Below are positions 1 to 7,324 of a stretch of 64,000 bases of DNA, piece by piece; positions within the stretch are counted from its first letter, which is position 1; each line of letters opens with the position of its first letter. The position numbers were made by a program, and so were the translations under genes. This DNA is from a virus. The stretch lies in the IMG/VR virus record IMGVR_UViG_3300047322_001193, positions 1-64,000 of that record. One strand, written 5' to 3'. The notes under the pieces were generated by a model. It was given only the letters and a program-made list of their open reading frames with translations, was not told where the DNA came from and searched no databases.

Positions 1-2
1 TG

Positions 3-185
3 CAACGCAGCGCAGCAGCGGCGTGTTGGGTTGCAGTTCACAAGGGACCACATGCTGAAGAGATCGTCAGGCTGTTCGGCACCGACACCCTGCCGACCGC
101 ATTCACCGCAGCAGCACGCGCAGAGACAGTGCACCGCGTGATTGCCGATCTCAATCCTAATTGCCGAGTAATGGTCACTCGATAA
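3..185 (+). CDS. C-terminal 60 residues of a hypothetical protein (5' truncated)
   Basis: An open frame enters from the left edge of the window and stops at TAA 183-185. The visible part is alanine-rich and helical (AAAACWVAVHK near its start, then a run EEIVRLFG) and ends in CRVMVTR. It has the same strand and composition as the small genes that follow, so it is probably the end of another early-block gene. I do not recognise a family, and the start lies outside the window. Confidence 0.5.
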   Translation, partial: QRSAAAACWVAVHKGPHAEEIVRLFGTDTLPTAFTAAARAETVHRVIADLNPNCRVMVTR

Positions 186-223
186 CCGTAACCCAACACG
201 ATCAGATGAAAGGACAGACGACA

Positions 224-556
224 ATGAAAGCAGCAGACGTACTCACCGAATACATGATCCGCACTGACGCAGGCCGATTGGATCGCGCCCAGCAGGCACT
301 CACCTTGATGCACTTCAGCCGCTACACTCCCACGCAACCTAGCACGCTGAAGACTGCACTCTTCACGTCTTTCAACTTCAGCGGCCATTACTACAACGTC
401 TACATACACCAGCATCATGACCTGCCCGGCGATTGGTGGCTGACCATCAACGGTCATGAGGTGGGATATCCCAGCGACACGCGTTGTGATGTGGTCAAGC
501 GCCTCGTTCGCATGATGGCAATCGATGCGATCTCACAGTATGCGGAGGTGAAGTAA
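224..556 (+). CDS. hypothetical protein, 110 aa
   Basis: Unrecognised small protein with a helical N-terminus (MKAADVLTEYMI), a mixed His/Tyr/Trp-rich centre (GHYYNVYIHQHHD, then DWWLTINGHEVGYP) and a C-terminal helix. The ATG at 224 is preferred over the in-frame ATG at 206 because AAAGGA lies about 9 nt upstream. The leader octamer AGACGACA (216-223) sits directly against this start. The stop overlaps the next start (TAATG), so it is probably translated with the following genes. Confidence 0.6.
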   Translation: MKAADVLTEYMIRTDAGRLDRAQQALTLMHFSRYTPTQPSTLKTALFTSFNFSGHYYNVYIHQHHDLPGDWWLTINGHEVGYPSDTRCDVVKRLVRMMAIDAISQYAEVK

Positions 557-726
557 TGAGCGCAGCAGTGATCTGGTTCTTCAAAGTGAACAACGATGTG
601 CAGGGAAACCCGCACCTCTCATTCTGGGTCAATGACGGTCCCGGGCTGGAGGGCTACTGGTGCCAGACAGGCGCAGCAACGCGAGTCGATTACATCATCA
701 ACGACATTTACTGGGAGGGCTTCTGA
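556..726 (+). CDS. hypothetical protein, 56 aa
   Basis: Small Trp/Tyr/Gly-rich protein beginning MSAAVIWFFKVNND and ending IYWEGF. Its start overlaps the stop of the previous gene by one base, and the upstream sequence GCGGAGGTGAAGTA supplies a ribosome site. It shares the aromatic, probably beta-rich character of its upstream neighbour. No family recognised; the support is the tight coupling and continuous coding. Confidence 0.5.
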   Translation: MSAAVIWFFKVNNDVQGNPHLSFWVNDGPGLEGYWCQTGAATRVDYIINDIYWEGF

Positions 727-728
727 TC

Positions 729-1001
729 ATGCGAGCCACATCCATGGCACTGGTCGCACACATCCTGCCCACCGGCCTTCGACGCTATGCTGGCCGCATC
801 CGCGACATCTCAGACGAACGCCGCGCAGGCGATGGTTACTGGGTCTACCTGTTAGGTTATTGCCGCGCTGATGACTGCGCACACGGGCATCACGTTCAAT
901 CATGCGTGCACAACGTGCACGAGGACACGATAACGAAATGCGTCGAGCAGATGCAGCGCATCAAGGCCTGCGATTGCAGCGACTGCAAGGGAGGAAAGTA
1001 A
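729..1001 (+). CDS. hypothetical Cys/His-rich protein, 90 aa
   Basis: The start at 729 follows the previous stop by two bases, with GGGAGG about 12 nt upstream. The C-terminal half carries several cysteines and histidines (CRADDCAHGHHVQSC, then CDCSDCKGGK), which could bind zinc but do not form a standard ribbon. It abuts the next gene with no gap. The function is unknown; it is one of a run of small Cys-bearing proteins in this early block. Confidence 0.5.
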   Translation: MRATSMALVAHILPTGLRRYAGRIRDISDERRAGDGYWVYLLGYCRADDCAHGHHVQSCVHNVHEDTITKCVEQMQRIKACDCSDCKGGK

Positions 1002-1250
1002 ATGACCATCATGACGAAGTACCACTCGCCGACCGACACACGCGGTGCACGCATCTCAGCTGTTGCGAGTACCACTCGACTCGGACGCCACACCCGCATC
1101 ACGATAGGTTATCCGCATGAGCTGAGCGGCAGCGAGGTGCACGCCGCTGCAGCACGAGCGCTCGTCGTGAAGCTGGGCATGGATCCCAGCCTGCTGATCA
1201 GCATCACCGACATCTGCAACGGTGTGGGCTGGTTCACAGTGAACGGCTGA
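1002..1250 (+). CDS. hypothetical protein, 82 aa
   Basis: Begins right after the previous stop, with GGAGGAAAG upstream. The protein is mixed alpha/beta (a segment TRITIGYPHELSGSEVHAAA, a helix ARALVVKLG, an end GVGWFTVNG) and lacks cysteine pairs or membrane segments. The final aromatic Gly-Trp-Phe resembles the ends of the two proteins at 224-726, but the likeness is too weak to claim homology. A hairpin follows the gene. Confidence 0.5.
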   Translation: MTIMTKYHSPTDTRGARISAVASTTRLGRHTRITIGYPHELSGSEVHAAAARALVVKLGMDPSLLISITDICNGVGWFTVNG

Positions 1251-1260
1251 AGAGTCTTCA

Positions 1261-1279
1261 GAGGGGCTCACTGCCCCTC
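1261..1279 (+). other. RNA hairpin between early genes
   Basis: Perfect 7-bp inverted repeat, GAGGGGC (1261-1267) and GCCCCTC (1273-1279), with a 5-base loop TCACT. No U-tract follows, so it is not a standard intrinsic terminator. It may mark an mRNA processing site or a weak termination site between gene groups. Confidence 0.5.
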
Positions 1280-1312
1280 AGCCGCATGACCGCAATTTCG
1301 ATTGGAGGACAG

Positions 1313-1858
1313 ATGACAGATCAGACGACGACACACACTTTCGACATCAGGCTGGGCGAGTTCACCGCCAGCTACCACCTGTACGAAGCGACCGCACCCC
1401 GCGAGTACGACGGCTTCGGCACCATCAGCCTGCACGATCACGTCAGCGCCGGTGATCCACGCTGGGTTCTCATCCGCACTGAGCATGAGAACTGGCAGGT
1501 CAGCCGGTATGCGAGCGGGATGTACACACCGCGCAAAATGGACGCGGCGGAATTCATGGGCGTCCACGACACATGGATCACAGAGCAGCTGTACAAGCGC
1601 CTTGGCAAGGTGGACGACGCGAAGCCTGCGCCACCGGCTGATGATCGCGCTGCGAGGCTCCTGAGCACAATCGAGGGCATCGTGGCGGACCGCCTCAGCC
1701 TGTTGCAGGACGAGCTGGACGTGATCGCAGAGGACGCCTATTCCGACGCGGAGACGATTGCCGAATTGCAGGGCGACGTCCACACGCAGATGAGCCACTT
1801 CGCACACATTCTGAATGAGGCGCGAGAGATCGCAGCCGGAAACGGGAGGACGAAATGA
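1313..1858 (+). CDS. hypothetical protein, 181 aa
   Basis: Unrecognised protein with a beta-rich N-terminal two thirds (TTTHTFDIRLGEFTASYHLY; WVLIRTEHENWQVSRYASG) and a C-terminal helical, probably coiled-coil segment containing VADRLSLLQDELDVIAED. The ATG at 1313 is chosen over 1286 because GGAGGAC lies immediately upstream. The stop overlaps the next start (ATGA). The coiled coil suggests oligomerisation; no enzyme motif is visible. Confidence 0.6.
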   Translation: MTDQTTTHTFDIRLGEFTASYHLYEATAPREYDGFGTISLHDHVSAGDPRWVLIRTEHENWQVSRYASGMYTPRKMDAAEFMGVHDTWITEQLYKRLGKVDDAKPAPPADDRAARLLSTIEGIVADRLSLLQDELDVIAEDAYSDAETIAELQGDVHTQMSHFAHILNEAREIAAGNGRTK

Positions 1859-2145
1859 GAACGACATCTGAAGGCAACGGATTGTATGAGGTCTCGCGCT
1901 GCCACGAGATCGGCGAGGCCTACCTTGACGCTCGCGTGCAGCTTCAGAAACCGTTCGATGCCGCAGAGACAGAGAAGGTTCGCACGGGGTCGAGAGCGGT
2001 GGAGACCTGCGACAGCGCCGACTGCACCAAGATCCATTTCTGGAGCGTGTACGAGCGGCAAACATGGGGCGGTGCGCTGTGCATCGCGGACTGTCCGCTG
2101 GAAGCATACGCGCTGGGTATTGCCAGCGCATTGGAGGCGAAATGA
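1855..2145 (+). CDS. hypothetical protein, 96 aa
   Basis: ATGA overlap with the preceding stop, and GGGAGGACGA as ribosome site. The protein contains CDSADCTKIHFWSVYE, a Cys/His cluster that recalls the CDCSDC of the protein at 729, and AALCIADC-type cysteines further on. It might bind a metal, but the spacing does not match a known finger. Its stop overlaps the next start. Confidence 0.55.
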   Translation: MRTTSEGNGLYEVSRCHEIGEAYLDARVQLQKPFDAAETEKVRTGSRAVETCDSADCTKIHFWSVYERQTWGGALCIADCPLEAYALGIASALEAK

Positions 2146-2792
2146 AACGACGACCGCAGTTCAGCAAAACCCAGCGTGCCAGCATCCATTCGATTGGGAT
2201 GGATGTGGCCTGCATCATGTCCAGCTTCGATTGGAAAGCGTGGCAGGGCGAAGACTCACGCAGCGTGTTCCAAGCGGCCACAGAGGCTGCTGTGGCCGTT
2301 GAAGACCACATCTACAGCACCGGCAAGGATGTGTTCTCGGATGAGGACATCGACTTCACAGAGTTCTCAGAACGGATCGCTGCGAAGATCGAAGGCGGCA
2401 GCCACATCAACTGGTCGACTGAGATTCCGAAGATGATCGCGGCATGGATTCTCGAGTCCATCGACCCGATGTGCAGCCGCTGCGGCAAAGCGATTCGCCC
2501 GTGCAAGTCGTGGGGCATGGTGAAGGGTGAGTACGTGCACAGTAACCCAGCGTGCGACGGGACATCGCGGAACATAATCGACGTCGCACTCGATGCGGAT
2601 CTCGCAGCCGATGCAGCACGCGTTCTCTACCTGCACAATGACCAGCCGTTCACCTGTCCGACATGCGGCAGCCGCACGGTGTTGTCGAGCGAGTTCGACG
2701 GCGGCACGATTGAACTGTGCCTGACCTGCGACAAAGCGTTCGAGGTTTGGAACGACAACGACGCTCAGGAGGAGAACGACGATGCCGAATAA
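2142..2792 (+). CDS. protein with two zinc-ribbon-like motifs, 216 aa
   Basis: The N-terminal about 100 residues form a helical domain with no motif. Two zinc-binding motifs follow: CSRCGKAIRPC with a later cysteine in HSNPACDG, then a classical ribbon CPTCGSR ... CLTCDKAF. The C-terminus is acidic (NDNDAQEENDDAE). Zinc ribbons of this kind bind DNA, RNA or protein; nothing shows which. Start by ATGA overlap with the previous gene; the end overlaps the next small zinc protein. An early regulatory or takeover protein is possible but is inference. Confidence 0.65.
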   Translation: MKRRPQFSKTQRASIHSIGMDVACIMSSFDWKAWQGEDSRSVFQAATEAAVAVEDHIYSTGKDVFSDEDIDFTEFSERIAAKIEGGSHINWSTEIPKMIAAWILESIDPMCSRCGKAIRPCKSWGMVKGEYVHSNPACDGTSRNIIDVALDADLAADAARVLYLHNDQPFTCPTCGSRTVLSSEFDGGTIELCLTCDKAFEVWNDNDAQEENDDAE

Positions 2793-2946
2793 CGGCTGTC
2801 CGATGTGCGGCTCCGAGCAATGCACTTATCTCGGCACGCTGGGTTCAGTGCAGTGGGTACGCTGCGCTGCCTGTGGCTGGGATTACACAACCGAATTGGA
2901 ATTGAACGACGACGACGATACTCAGGAGGAAACGAATGACGAATAA
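2782..2946 (+). CDS. small zinc-ribbon protein, 54 aa
   Basis: Short gene starting ATGCCGAATAACGG with AGGAGGAGAAC upstream. It carries a complete ribbon, CPMCGSEQC about 20 residues before CAACGWDY, and an acidic tail (NDDDDTQEETNDE). It overlaps both neighbours (the end of the 2142 gene and the start of the 2936 gene), which is typical of this operon. The family is a generic phage zinc ribbon; the partner is unknown. Confidence 0.6.
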   Translation: MPNNGCPMCGSEQCTYLGTLGSVQWVRCAACGWDYTTELELNDDDDTQEETNDE

Positions 2947-3163
2947 GAAGGCGCTGCAGATTGTCGAGAAATTGGCGAAGCTCGCGAACGCGCAGGGGCT
3001 CATCGTGGACGTGGATCAGGTCGAAGCCATCGAGTACATGGACAGCATCATCGCGTCCATGGACAGCTTCGTAGCTGAAGATGAGGACGACGACGAAGGG
3101 GCAGACATCACGCCCGGCACGCGAGCTGAACTGGACAAACTGTGGGGTGGCGACAATGAGTAA
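2936..3163 (+). CDS. hypothetical acidic protein, 75 aa
   Basis: The ATG at 2936 lies inside the end of the previous gene and is preceded by CAGGAGGAAACG, a strong ribosome site. The N-terminus is a basic amphipathic helix (KKALQIVEKLAKLANAQG); the middle is very acidic (FVAEDEDDDEGAD). No domain recognised. The acidic stretch could mimic nucleic acid or mediate protein contacts. Its stop overlaps the ribbon-helix-helix candidate downstream. Confidence 0.55.
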   Translation: MTNKKALQIVEKLAKLANAQGLIVDVDQVEAIEYMDSIIASMDSFVAEDEDDDEGADITPGTRAELDKLWGGDNE

Positions 3164-3353
3164 AGCACCCAACAAACCCGCCCAGCAGCCCCGCAGGACG
3201 ACGAGAGCTCGCCAGACGGTCGTCTACCTCACTGACGACCTCACCACGCGCCTTGCCCGTTACATGCTGGCCAAATATCCGGGCCGCCTGAATGTCCGCA
3301 ACCAGATCATCGTCGACGCGATCAACGACAAGCTCACCAAGGAGGGATTCTGA
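3156..3353 (+). CDS. ribbon-helix-helix DNA-binding protein candidate, 65 aa
   Basis: After a basic N-terminus (KPAQQPRRTTRARQ) the protein reads TVVYLTDDLTTRLARYM, then LNVRNQIIVDAINDKL. This matches the CopG/Arc ribbon-helix-helix layout: a beta strand that pairs in the dimer, helix A, and helix B with the N-R-x-x-I-I pattern. Such proteins are small dimeric repressors. Likely an early-operon regulator; the target is unknown. Start overlaps the previous gene by eight bases. Confidence 0.6.
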   Translation: MSKAPNKPAQQPRRTTRARQTVVYLTDDLTTRLARYMLAKYPGRLNVRNQIIVDAINDKLTKEGF

Positions 3354-3451
3354 TGGAGATGCTACTGCTGCCTGCGATGTTCCTGTTCGTTTGTGTGGTG
3401 GGGATCCTCAGCTTCAGAGCAGGCTATTGGGCCGGGAGGTGGGGCAAGTAA
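3353..3451 (+). CDS. single-span membrane peptide, 32 aa
   Basis: A very short frame beginning at the A of the preceding TGATG. It encodes a hydrophobic helix (LLLPAMFLFVCVVGILSF) followed by a positive end (RAGYWAGRWGK), the layout of a one-span inner-membrane peptide with a basic cytoplasmic tail. It ends the early run before the 264-nt gap ahead of the repressor-like gene. A tiny holin-like or regulatory membrane peptide is possible; no family can be named. Confidence 0.45.
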   Translation: MEMLLLPAMFLFVCVVGILSFRAGYWAGRWGK

Positions 3452-3715
3452 TCCACCATCACAGCACACAGAACAGGGCCGGGGGGTTGCCGATGCCGAT
3501 CCCCCGCGGCCACCCCGCCACCCCTCGCCGCCCGTCCCCCACCTCACCTGGCATGCGCCCACGAAACGCTATACTGGTGTCCAGAGCAAATAATATCGAC
3601 CGAGCCATCCCACACCACCCTGGAATTCATTGGACTATCACGCCCGTTAGTTTATTATCGCCCGCAGTCCACCCTCTCCAGCTCAGCCCGCAACCTCGGG
3701 TTACTCTTCTTCCCG
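3452..3715 (+). promoter_or_regulatory. regulatory gap with promoter TTGGAC-N17-TATTAT
   Basis: The 264-nt gap before the repressor-like gene holds a good sigma70-type promoter: -35 TTGGAC at 3630-3635, a 17-bp spacer and -10 TATTAT at 3653-3658. A second possible -10 (TATACT, 3570-3575) has a poor -35. A G5...C5 hairpin lies near 3481-3507. The promoter would drive the HTH gene at 3716. I see no gene in the gap. Confidence 0.55.
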
Positions 3716-4093
3716 GTGGCGGACTCGACTGTGCAGACAACAAACACGCGCTTCGATTCCAATTTACGAGAGCGGCTCAGACAACTCGCGATCCAGGCTG
3801 GCATCACCCCTGACGACGCGGCCCGGCGAGCCCACATCCCAATCGCCACTGTCCAGAGCTGGTTCAAGCCGAGTGTGAGATTGAATCCCACGGTGCAGAA
3901 TCTCCGAGCATACTGTGCCGCCTGCCATTCCTCGCTCGGCGAGCTCTTCGACTTCACACTCTCCGACCAGCCACGCACCTCTACCCAGGATCTGCTTCGC
4001 GTCATCGAACGCGCCACCCGAAATCCCAACAAACGTCACTGGGTGGAGAGTTTCGTCGAGATGCTGCGGCACATCGAGCGCGGCAGCACGTAA
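3716..4093 (+). CDS. XRE-like HTH repressor candidate, 125 aa
   Basis: GTG-start protein with an N-terminal helix-turn-helix at about residues 17-65 (LRERLRQLAIQAGITPDDAA, HIPIATVQSWF, then a helix around LRAYCAAC), the five-helix Cro/CI/XRE pattern. The C-terminal half (about residues 80-125) is helical and could dimerise; there is no LexA/CI peptidase motif. It has its own promoter-like region upstream and an operator-like inverted repeat plus a strong promoter just downstream. It is the best candidate for the lysogeny or early-switch repressor. Confidence 0.6.
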   Translation: MADSTVQTTNTRFDSNLRERLRQLAIQAGITPDDAARRAHIPIATVQSWFKPSVRLNPTVQNLRAYCAACHSSLGELFDFTLSDQPRTSTQDLLRVIERATRNPNKRHWVESFVEMLRHIERGST

Positions 4094-4117
4094 CCGCACG
4101 CCTCAACTTACCCAAAT

Positions 4118-4156
4118 CTGTCACATTTGTGTCAATACTCATCCACTTTGTGACAG
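4118..4156. promoter_or_regulatory. operator-like inverted repeat
   Basis: Two 8-bp arms, CTGTCACA (4118-4125) and TGTGACAG (4149-4156), are exact reverse complements separated by 23 bp. The inner flanks TTGTGTCA and TTGTGACA also resemble each other. The repeat lies between the HTH gene and a strong promoter at 4191-4219, where a repressor would block transcription of the following early genes. No other feature explains it; binding is inferred. Confidence 0.5.
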
Positions 4157-4190
4157 AATTAGGTGATATACCGTCTTTGCAGTTATCCTA

Positions 4191-4219
4191 TTGACCTTGC
4201 TGCACGTATCGACTATAAA
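4191..4219 (+). promoter_or_regulatory. strong sigma70-type promoter TTGACC-N17-TATAAA
   Basis: -35 TTGACC (4191-4196), spacer of exactly 17 bp, -10 TATAAA (4214-4219). This is the best sigma70 match I found in the window. Transcription would begin near 4226 and run through two copies of the leader motif AGACGACACC (4255 and 4313) to the gene at 4388. The inverted repeat at 4118-4156 ends 35 bp upstream. The rest of the 4094-4387 gap holds no gene. Confidence 0.65.
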
Positions 4220-4387
4220 TTCACGCCAGTACCACCCTACAGTGGACTGGGCGCAGACGACACCACAACCCATTCGACTGTAGACTGAAGCTGAGTAAGC
4301 ATTTCAAGGGAGAGACGACACCTTGACTGCAGCAGACCGCGATTGCCACAAATCAACCACACCACACCACAATTTGAAGGGATTACT

Positions 4388-4864
4388 ATGTCACGAGAGA
4401 TCGGAACGACGCGCCGACTTGTGTCTGCTGGGCAGGCAGCAACACACGCCAGTCGACGCAGCAGACGACTAGCCAACAATACGGAGATGAATCAGATGCC
4501 ACGCAAAGCCAAAGACCCTGCTGAAGAGCGCGTGATGCTGCCGCCGCAGAACGAGATTGAAGTGGCCGAACCCGGCACGTCAGGGGAGACCGTCAATCAG
4601 AAGAAGCTGAGAGAATTCTATGAACTGCAGAAAGAGTATGTGGAGCTGCGCAATCGGTTCCTGGCGAAATATGCCCAGCTCCAGGATCTCATCATCAAGG
4701 GTGCCGACATCACGCAGGGTACGTACAAAGTGCAGTATGGAGTGCGGCTGGTGAGACGGCCCAGATACAAACAAGTCGTGATCGATTTGAAGGGTGAAGC
4801 CTACCAGCAGCGAGTATTGGAGAGCACTCAACCTCACGCGCATTTCAGAGTGAAGGTGGATTAG
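4388..4864 (+). CDS. hypothetical protein with central coiled coil, 158 aa
   Basis: Start chosen at 4388 because GAAGGGAT precedes it by 6-7 nt; an internal ATG at 4486 also has a weak site. The N-terminal third is basic and probably disordered. Residues about 70-110 form a heptad-like helix (KKLREFYELQKEYVELRNRF). The end is beta-rich (TYKVQYGVRLVRRPRYKQVV). The plan, a coiled coil followed by a short beta unit, resembles the 121-aa protein at 50443-50808. First gene after the strong early promoter; function unknown. Confidence 0.6.
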   Translation: MSREIGTTRRLVSAGQAATHASRRSRRLANNTEMNQMPRKAKDPAEERVMLPPQNEIEVAEPGTSGETVNQKKLREFYELQKEYVELRNRFLAKYAQLQDLIIKGADITQGTYKVQYGVRLVRRPRYKQVVIDLKGEAYQQRVLESTQPHAHFRVKVD

Positions 4865-4868
4865 GACC

Positions 4869-5807
4869 ATGGCATACATCAGACGACAACAACCCACACC
4901 CGCCGCTGATCGAGCACCACAGGAACTCGATCTCAATCTCAAATCATTACGCGAAGAAGCGTTCAGCAATCTGCTCAACAATCTCAGAGAATCATTGAAG
5001 GCATTTGACGAGATCGACGCGCTCGATAGGATGTTGCAGCGCCAGGTGGAGAAGACCGCCACTACAGCCGCAGTCGCAGCCCAAGCGCATACGAATGGTA
5101 CGAACGGTCATGGGCGCACCGGACGCCCGCCGGGTATCGTTGAACATAAGGCACGCAAGGGAAGCGCCGGAGTGCACGCCAGTGTCGAAGAGATGGAAGC
5201 ACGCAAACGTGCCGCATTAGAGATTCTGCGGGCGACGGGCACGGGTGGCATCACCACTGTCGAGTTCATGGAAGAGCTGCGGGATCGCAGGGTATTCCCT
5301 AAGAGTCACCTCACTCTGCGTTCATCCGTACGAAAGCTGATGATGCCGCTGATCCGCCAGAAGCAGGTGATCGCGATCAGAGGGGAGGGTCGGCACGCGG
5401 AGATGAAGTACTTCCTGGCTGTGCCGAGACCAGCTCACAAACCCACGAAACAGTCGAAACCACTCACCACCGCCCAGACTCAGCAAGAGCGCGCCGCACT
5501 GACACGAGTAAAGAAGAAGAGCGCGAGTTCAGTTGGCGATGGCCTGTCCATGCGCCAGCTCGTCACCGATGCGCTTATGAAATTTCCGGCGGGTGCGACT
5601 CCGGCAGCTGTCACTGAAGTCCTGCTCAAAGACGGCATCCCACCCAAACGCGGTAAGAGCGGACTCAATCTCCACGTCAACTGGGCGCTGGGTGCATTGG
5701 CCGAGCGTGGCCGGGCCTCGAAGCGTCAGGTGGCGGGTAAGCCTGTTTACACTCTCAAGCGGCCTAGCATCGCCGTAACTAAATCCGACACCGCATCCGA
5801 AACCTAG
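4869..5807 (+). CDS. putative DNA-binding protein with winged-helix-like domains, 312 aa
   Basis: An N-terminal helical segment with coiled-coil character (about residues 20-60) is followed by a Gly/Arg linker (GRTGRPPG). A first HTH-like unit lies around residues 110-170 (AALEILRATGTGGITTVEFM ... LRSSVRKLM) and a second at about 220-300 (MRQLVTDALMKFPAGATPAA ... KRQVAGKPVYTLKRP). Each has the three-helix-plus-wing pattern of HARE-HTH-type or generic winged helices. The likely role is binding phage or host DNA early in infection. The start is four bases after the previous stop. Confidence 0.55.
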   Translation: MAYIRRQQPTPAADRAPQELDLNLKSLREEAFSNLLNNLRESLKAFDEIDALDRMLQRQVEKTATTAAVAAQAHTNGTNGHGRTGRPPGIVEHKARKGSAGVHASVEEMEARKRAALEILRATGTGGITTVEFMEELRDRRVFPKSHLTLRSSVRKLMMPLIRQKQVIAIRGEGRHAEMKYFLAVPRPAHKPTKQSKPLTTAQTQQERAALTRVKKKSASSVGDGLSMRQLVTDALMKFPAGATPAAVTEVLLKDGIPPKRGKSGLNLHVNWALGALAERGRASKRQVAGKPVYTLKRPSIAVTKSDTASET

Positions 5808-5845
5808 CACGACACGAGAATGAGAATGAAAGGGATCTGGCAACG

Positions 5846-6163
5846 ATGGCGAGTAGACCAGTCAAGAAGAAGCGTCGCACCACCACCACCACCAACGGCA
5901 CCACCCACGGCACCGAGCAATCGGGATCTGATGATCGCGGCGGTCAGATCACCCGCACTCTACGCATCCTGGAAATGCTGGCGCATGGCCCTCAGACCAC
6001 GCACGAGATTGCCCGCGCCGAGAAGATCAGCATGCGCACCACAATGAGGTTCATGAAGATCCTCGCGGCCCACACTCCGATCTATTTGCGCAAGAAGCCG
6101 GGAGATTCCAGCAGCAGCTGGACGCTGGATGTCGAGGAATATGTGGCGAGGTTCAAAGCGTGA
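5846..6163 (+). CDS. small winged-helix protein, IclR-like N-domain, 105 aa
   Basis: After a Lys/Arg/Thr-rich tail (KKKRRTTTTTNG) the protein contains TRTLRILEMLAHGPQTTHEI, then EKISMRTTMRFMKIL and a wing ending SSWTLDVEEY. This is the IclR/MarR-type winged helix: helix 1, turn, a recognition helix with alternating Thr/Met, beta wing. There is no effector domain. The stop overlaps the GTG of the next gene. Probably a transcription factor or DNA-binding accessory; target unknown. Confidence 0.6.
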   Translation: MASRPVKKKRRTTTTTNGTTHGTEQSGSDDRGGQITRTLRILEMLAHGPQTTHEIARAEKISMRTTMRFMKILAAHTPIYLRKKPGDSSSSWTLDVEEYVARFKA

Positions 6164-6390
6164 AGTTGTGCGCTTGTGGCAAGCCACTGCACTACACCGA
6201 CCGCCAGATCCAGCGTGCCGTGCAGTGGCTCGTCGATCAGAAAGGAGAATGTGTCGAAGTGAAGGTGATCGGCAAACCCGACACGTATCTGGTGCCGCGT
6301 CACTTCATCGCATTGCACGGAATGAAAGCGTCCGAGCTGGAGGATCTGGCAGCGTTCTACGGATTCAAGCAAGTGAGGAAAGCCCAATGA
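6160..6390 (+). CDS. hypothetical protein with N-terminal Cys pair, 76 aa
   Basis: GTG start overlapping the previous TGA (GTGA). It begins MKLCACGKPLHY, a single CxC pair that could be half of a metal site, and then forms an alpha/beta fold (RAVQWLVDQKGECVEVKV; TYLVPRHFIALHG). The C-terminal helix reads SELEDLAAFYGFKQV. No family recognised. The pattern suggests a small nucleic-acid-associated protein, but that is a guess. Confidence 0.5.
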   Translation: MKLCACGKPLHYTDRQIQRAVQWLVDQKGECVEVKVIGKPDTYLVPRHFIALHGMKASELEDLAAFYGFKQVRKAQ

Positions 6391-6623
6391 GCAATATACG
6401 AATCAAGCTGGCATCGACAACCGGCGCGACACCGAAACCCAGCACGGCACCGAGGAATGCGCCGAAGTGTTCGATCCACCACGTCCCGCTCATCAGCTTC
6501 TGTCCCGCCTGTCGTGGTGCGGTCAAGAGTAAGAAGAAGGCCGTCTCATCGCGTGAGAACGGCAAGCTGGGTGGCCGTCCACTCGGCAGCAAAGACACCA
6601 AGAGTCGAGCGCGTGCGAAGTGA
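6387..6623 (+). CDS. basic protein with zinc-finger-like motif, 78 aa
   Basis: Start ATGAGCAAT overlaps the previous stop. It contains CSIHHVPLISFCPAC, where a Cys/His cluster precedes a CxxC, and then a strongly basic C-terminus (KSKKKAVSSRENGK, GRPLGSKDTKSRARAK). The GRP-like element resembles AT-hook motifs. It probably binds nucleic acid; the target is unknown. The stop overlaps the next GTG. Confidence 0.5.
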   Translation: MSNIRIKLASTTGATPKPSTAPRNAPKCSIHHVPLISFCPACRGAVKSKKKAVSSRENGKLGGRPLGSKDTKSRARAK

Positions 6624-6859
6624 ACGGGCTCGTAATGTGGGTGATCACGCGCAACCCGCTCGATTACCCGCCGAATATGTTTGTCGCCCGCAAGTGGACC
6701 TGGCATGACGAGGTGCGCGACATGCTGCCCACCACCCAGACCATCGCGGTGGAGGACATCACCAGCCTGCGCCGCACCCTGGTCGAGGAGTATGGAATGT
6801 CACTCGCGATTGATCGTGCACCCGATGACGATCCGACTGTATTGGAGACCTGGATATGA
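6620..6859 (+). CDS. hypothetical protein, 79 aa
   Basis: GTG start in GTGA overlap with the previous stop. Contains MWVITRNPLDYPPNMFVARK and then a helical half ending VLETWI. The phrase about Asn-Pro-x-Asp-Tyr-Pro and Phe-Val-Ala-Arg is a compact alpha/beta pattern seen in many small phage proteins without known roles. Its stop overlaps the following start (ATGA). No function can be assigned. Confidence 0.5.
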   Translation: MNGLVMWVITRNPLDYPPNMFVARKWTWHDEVRDMLPTTQTIAVEDITSLRRTLVEEYGMSLAIDRAPDDDPTVLETWI

Positions 6860-7311
6860 GTCTGTACAACATGCTGCACGGCACCGATCCGTACGCCGGG
6901 CTGTTCCTCAAGATCCTCAACCTCAACCCGCACCACATCGCACGCTTCAGAGATTGCCACCTGAATGCAGATGGCACTGAGATCTATCTTCTCACTCGCA
7001 CTGGCGGCGGCAATCGAACAGAGTATGTGGACTGGTGGGCAAAGATCCGCATGCATCAGGATTACATTTCAGATCGCGACGACGATTACGACTCCACATT
7101 CGCCATCACCACATTCCGCGTCCCCGACTGGGCAAAGAAGATCGCCTCAGTGCAGGCGAATGGTATCGAGCCCGAGACTCTGCAGCAGAAGACGGAGCGC
7201 GTCATGAAGGAACTCAGCACCAAATCTGTAGACGAGCTGGAGAAGGATCCGCGCACGAAAGATATTGTGGAGGCCTTCCGCCAGCTCTTTGCCCGAACAA
7301 CAACGAAATAA
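6856..7311 (+). CDS. hypothetical protein, 151 aa
   Basis: ATGA overlap with the upstream gene. The protein has a helical N-terminus around NPHHIARFRDCHLN, a beta segment EIYLLTRTGGGNRTEYVDWW, an acidic turn SDRDDDYDSTF, a beta strand AITTFRVPDWA, and a helical tail rich in Lys/Glu. It has no catalytic motif I recognise. Similar small alpha/beta proteins are common in early operons of tailed phages. Confidence 0.55.
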   Translation: MSLYNMLHGTDPYAGLFLKILNLNPHHIARFRDCHLNADGTEIYLLTRTGGGNRTEYVDWWAKIRMHQDYISDRDDDYDSTFAITTFRVPDWAKKIASVQANGIEPETLQQKTERVMKELSTKSVDELEKDPRTKDIVEAFRQLFARTTTK

Positions 7312-7324
7312 GAAGGAGAGCATC

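Noticed and set aside
1268-2311. 347-aa minus-strand open frame
   Set aside because: It runs antisense to two or three well-supported coupled genes, is Arg/Ser-rich in the manner of shadow frames and has no ribosome site.
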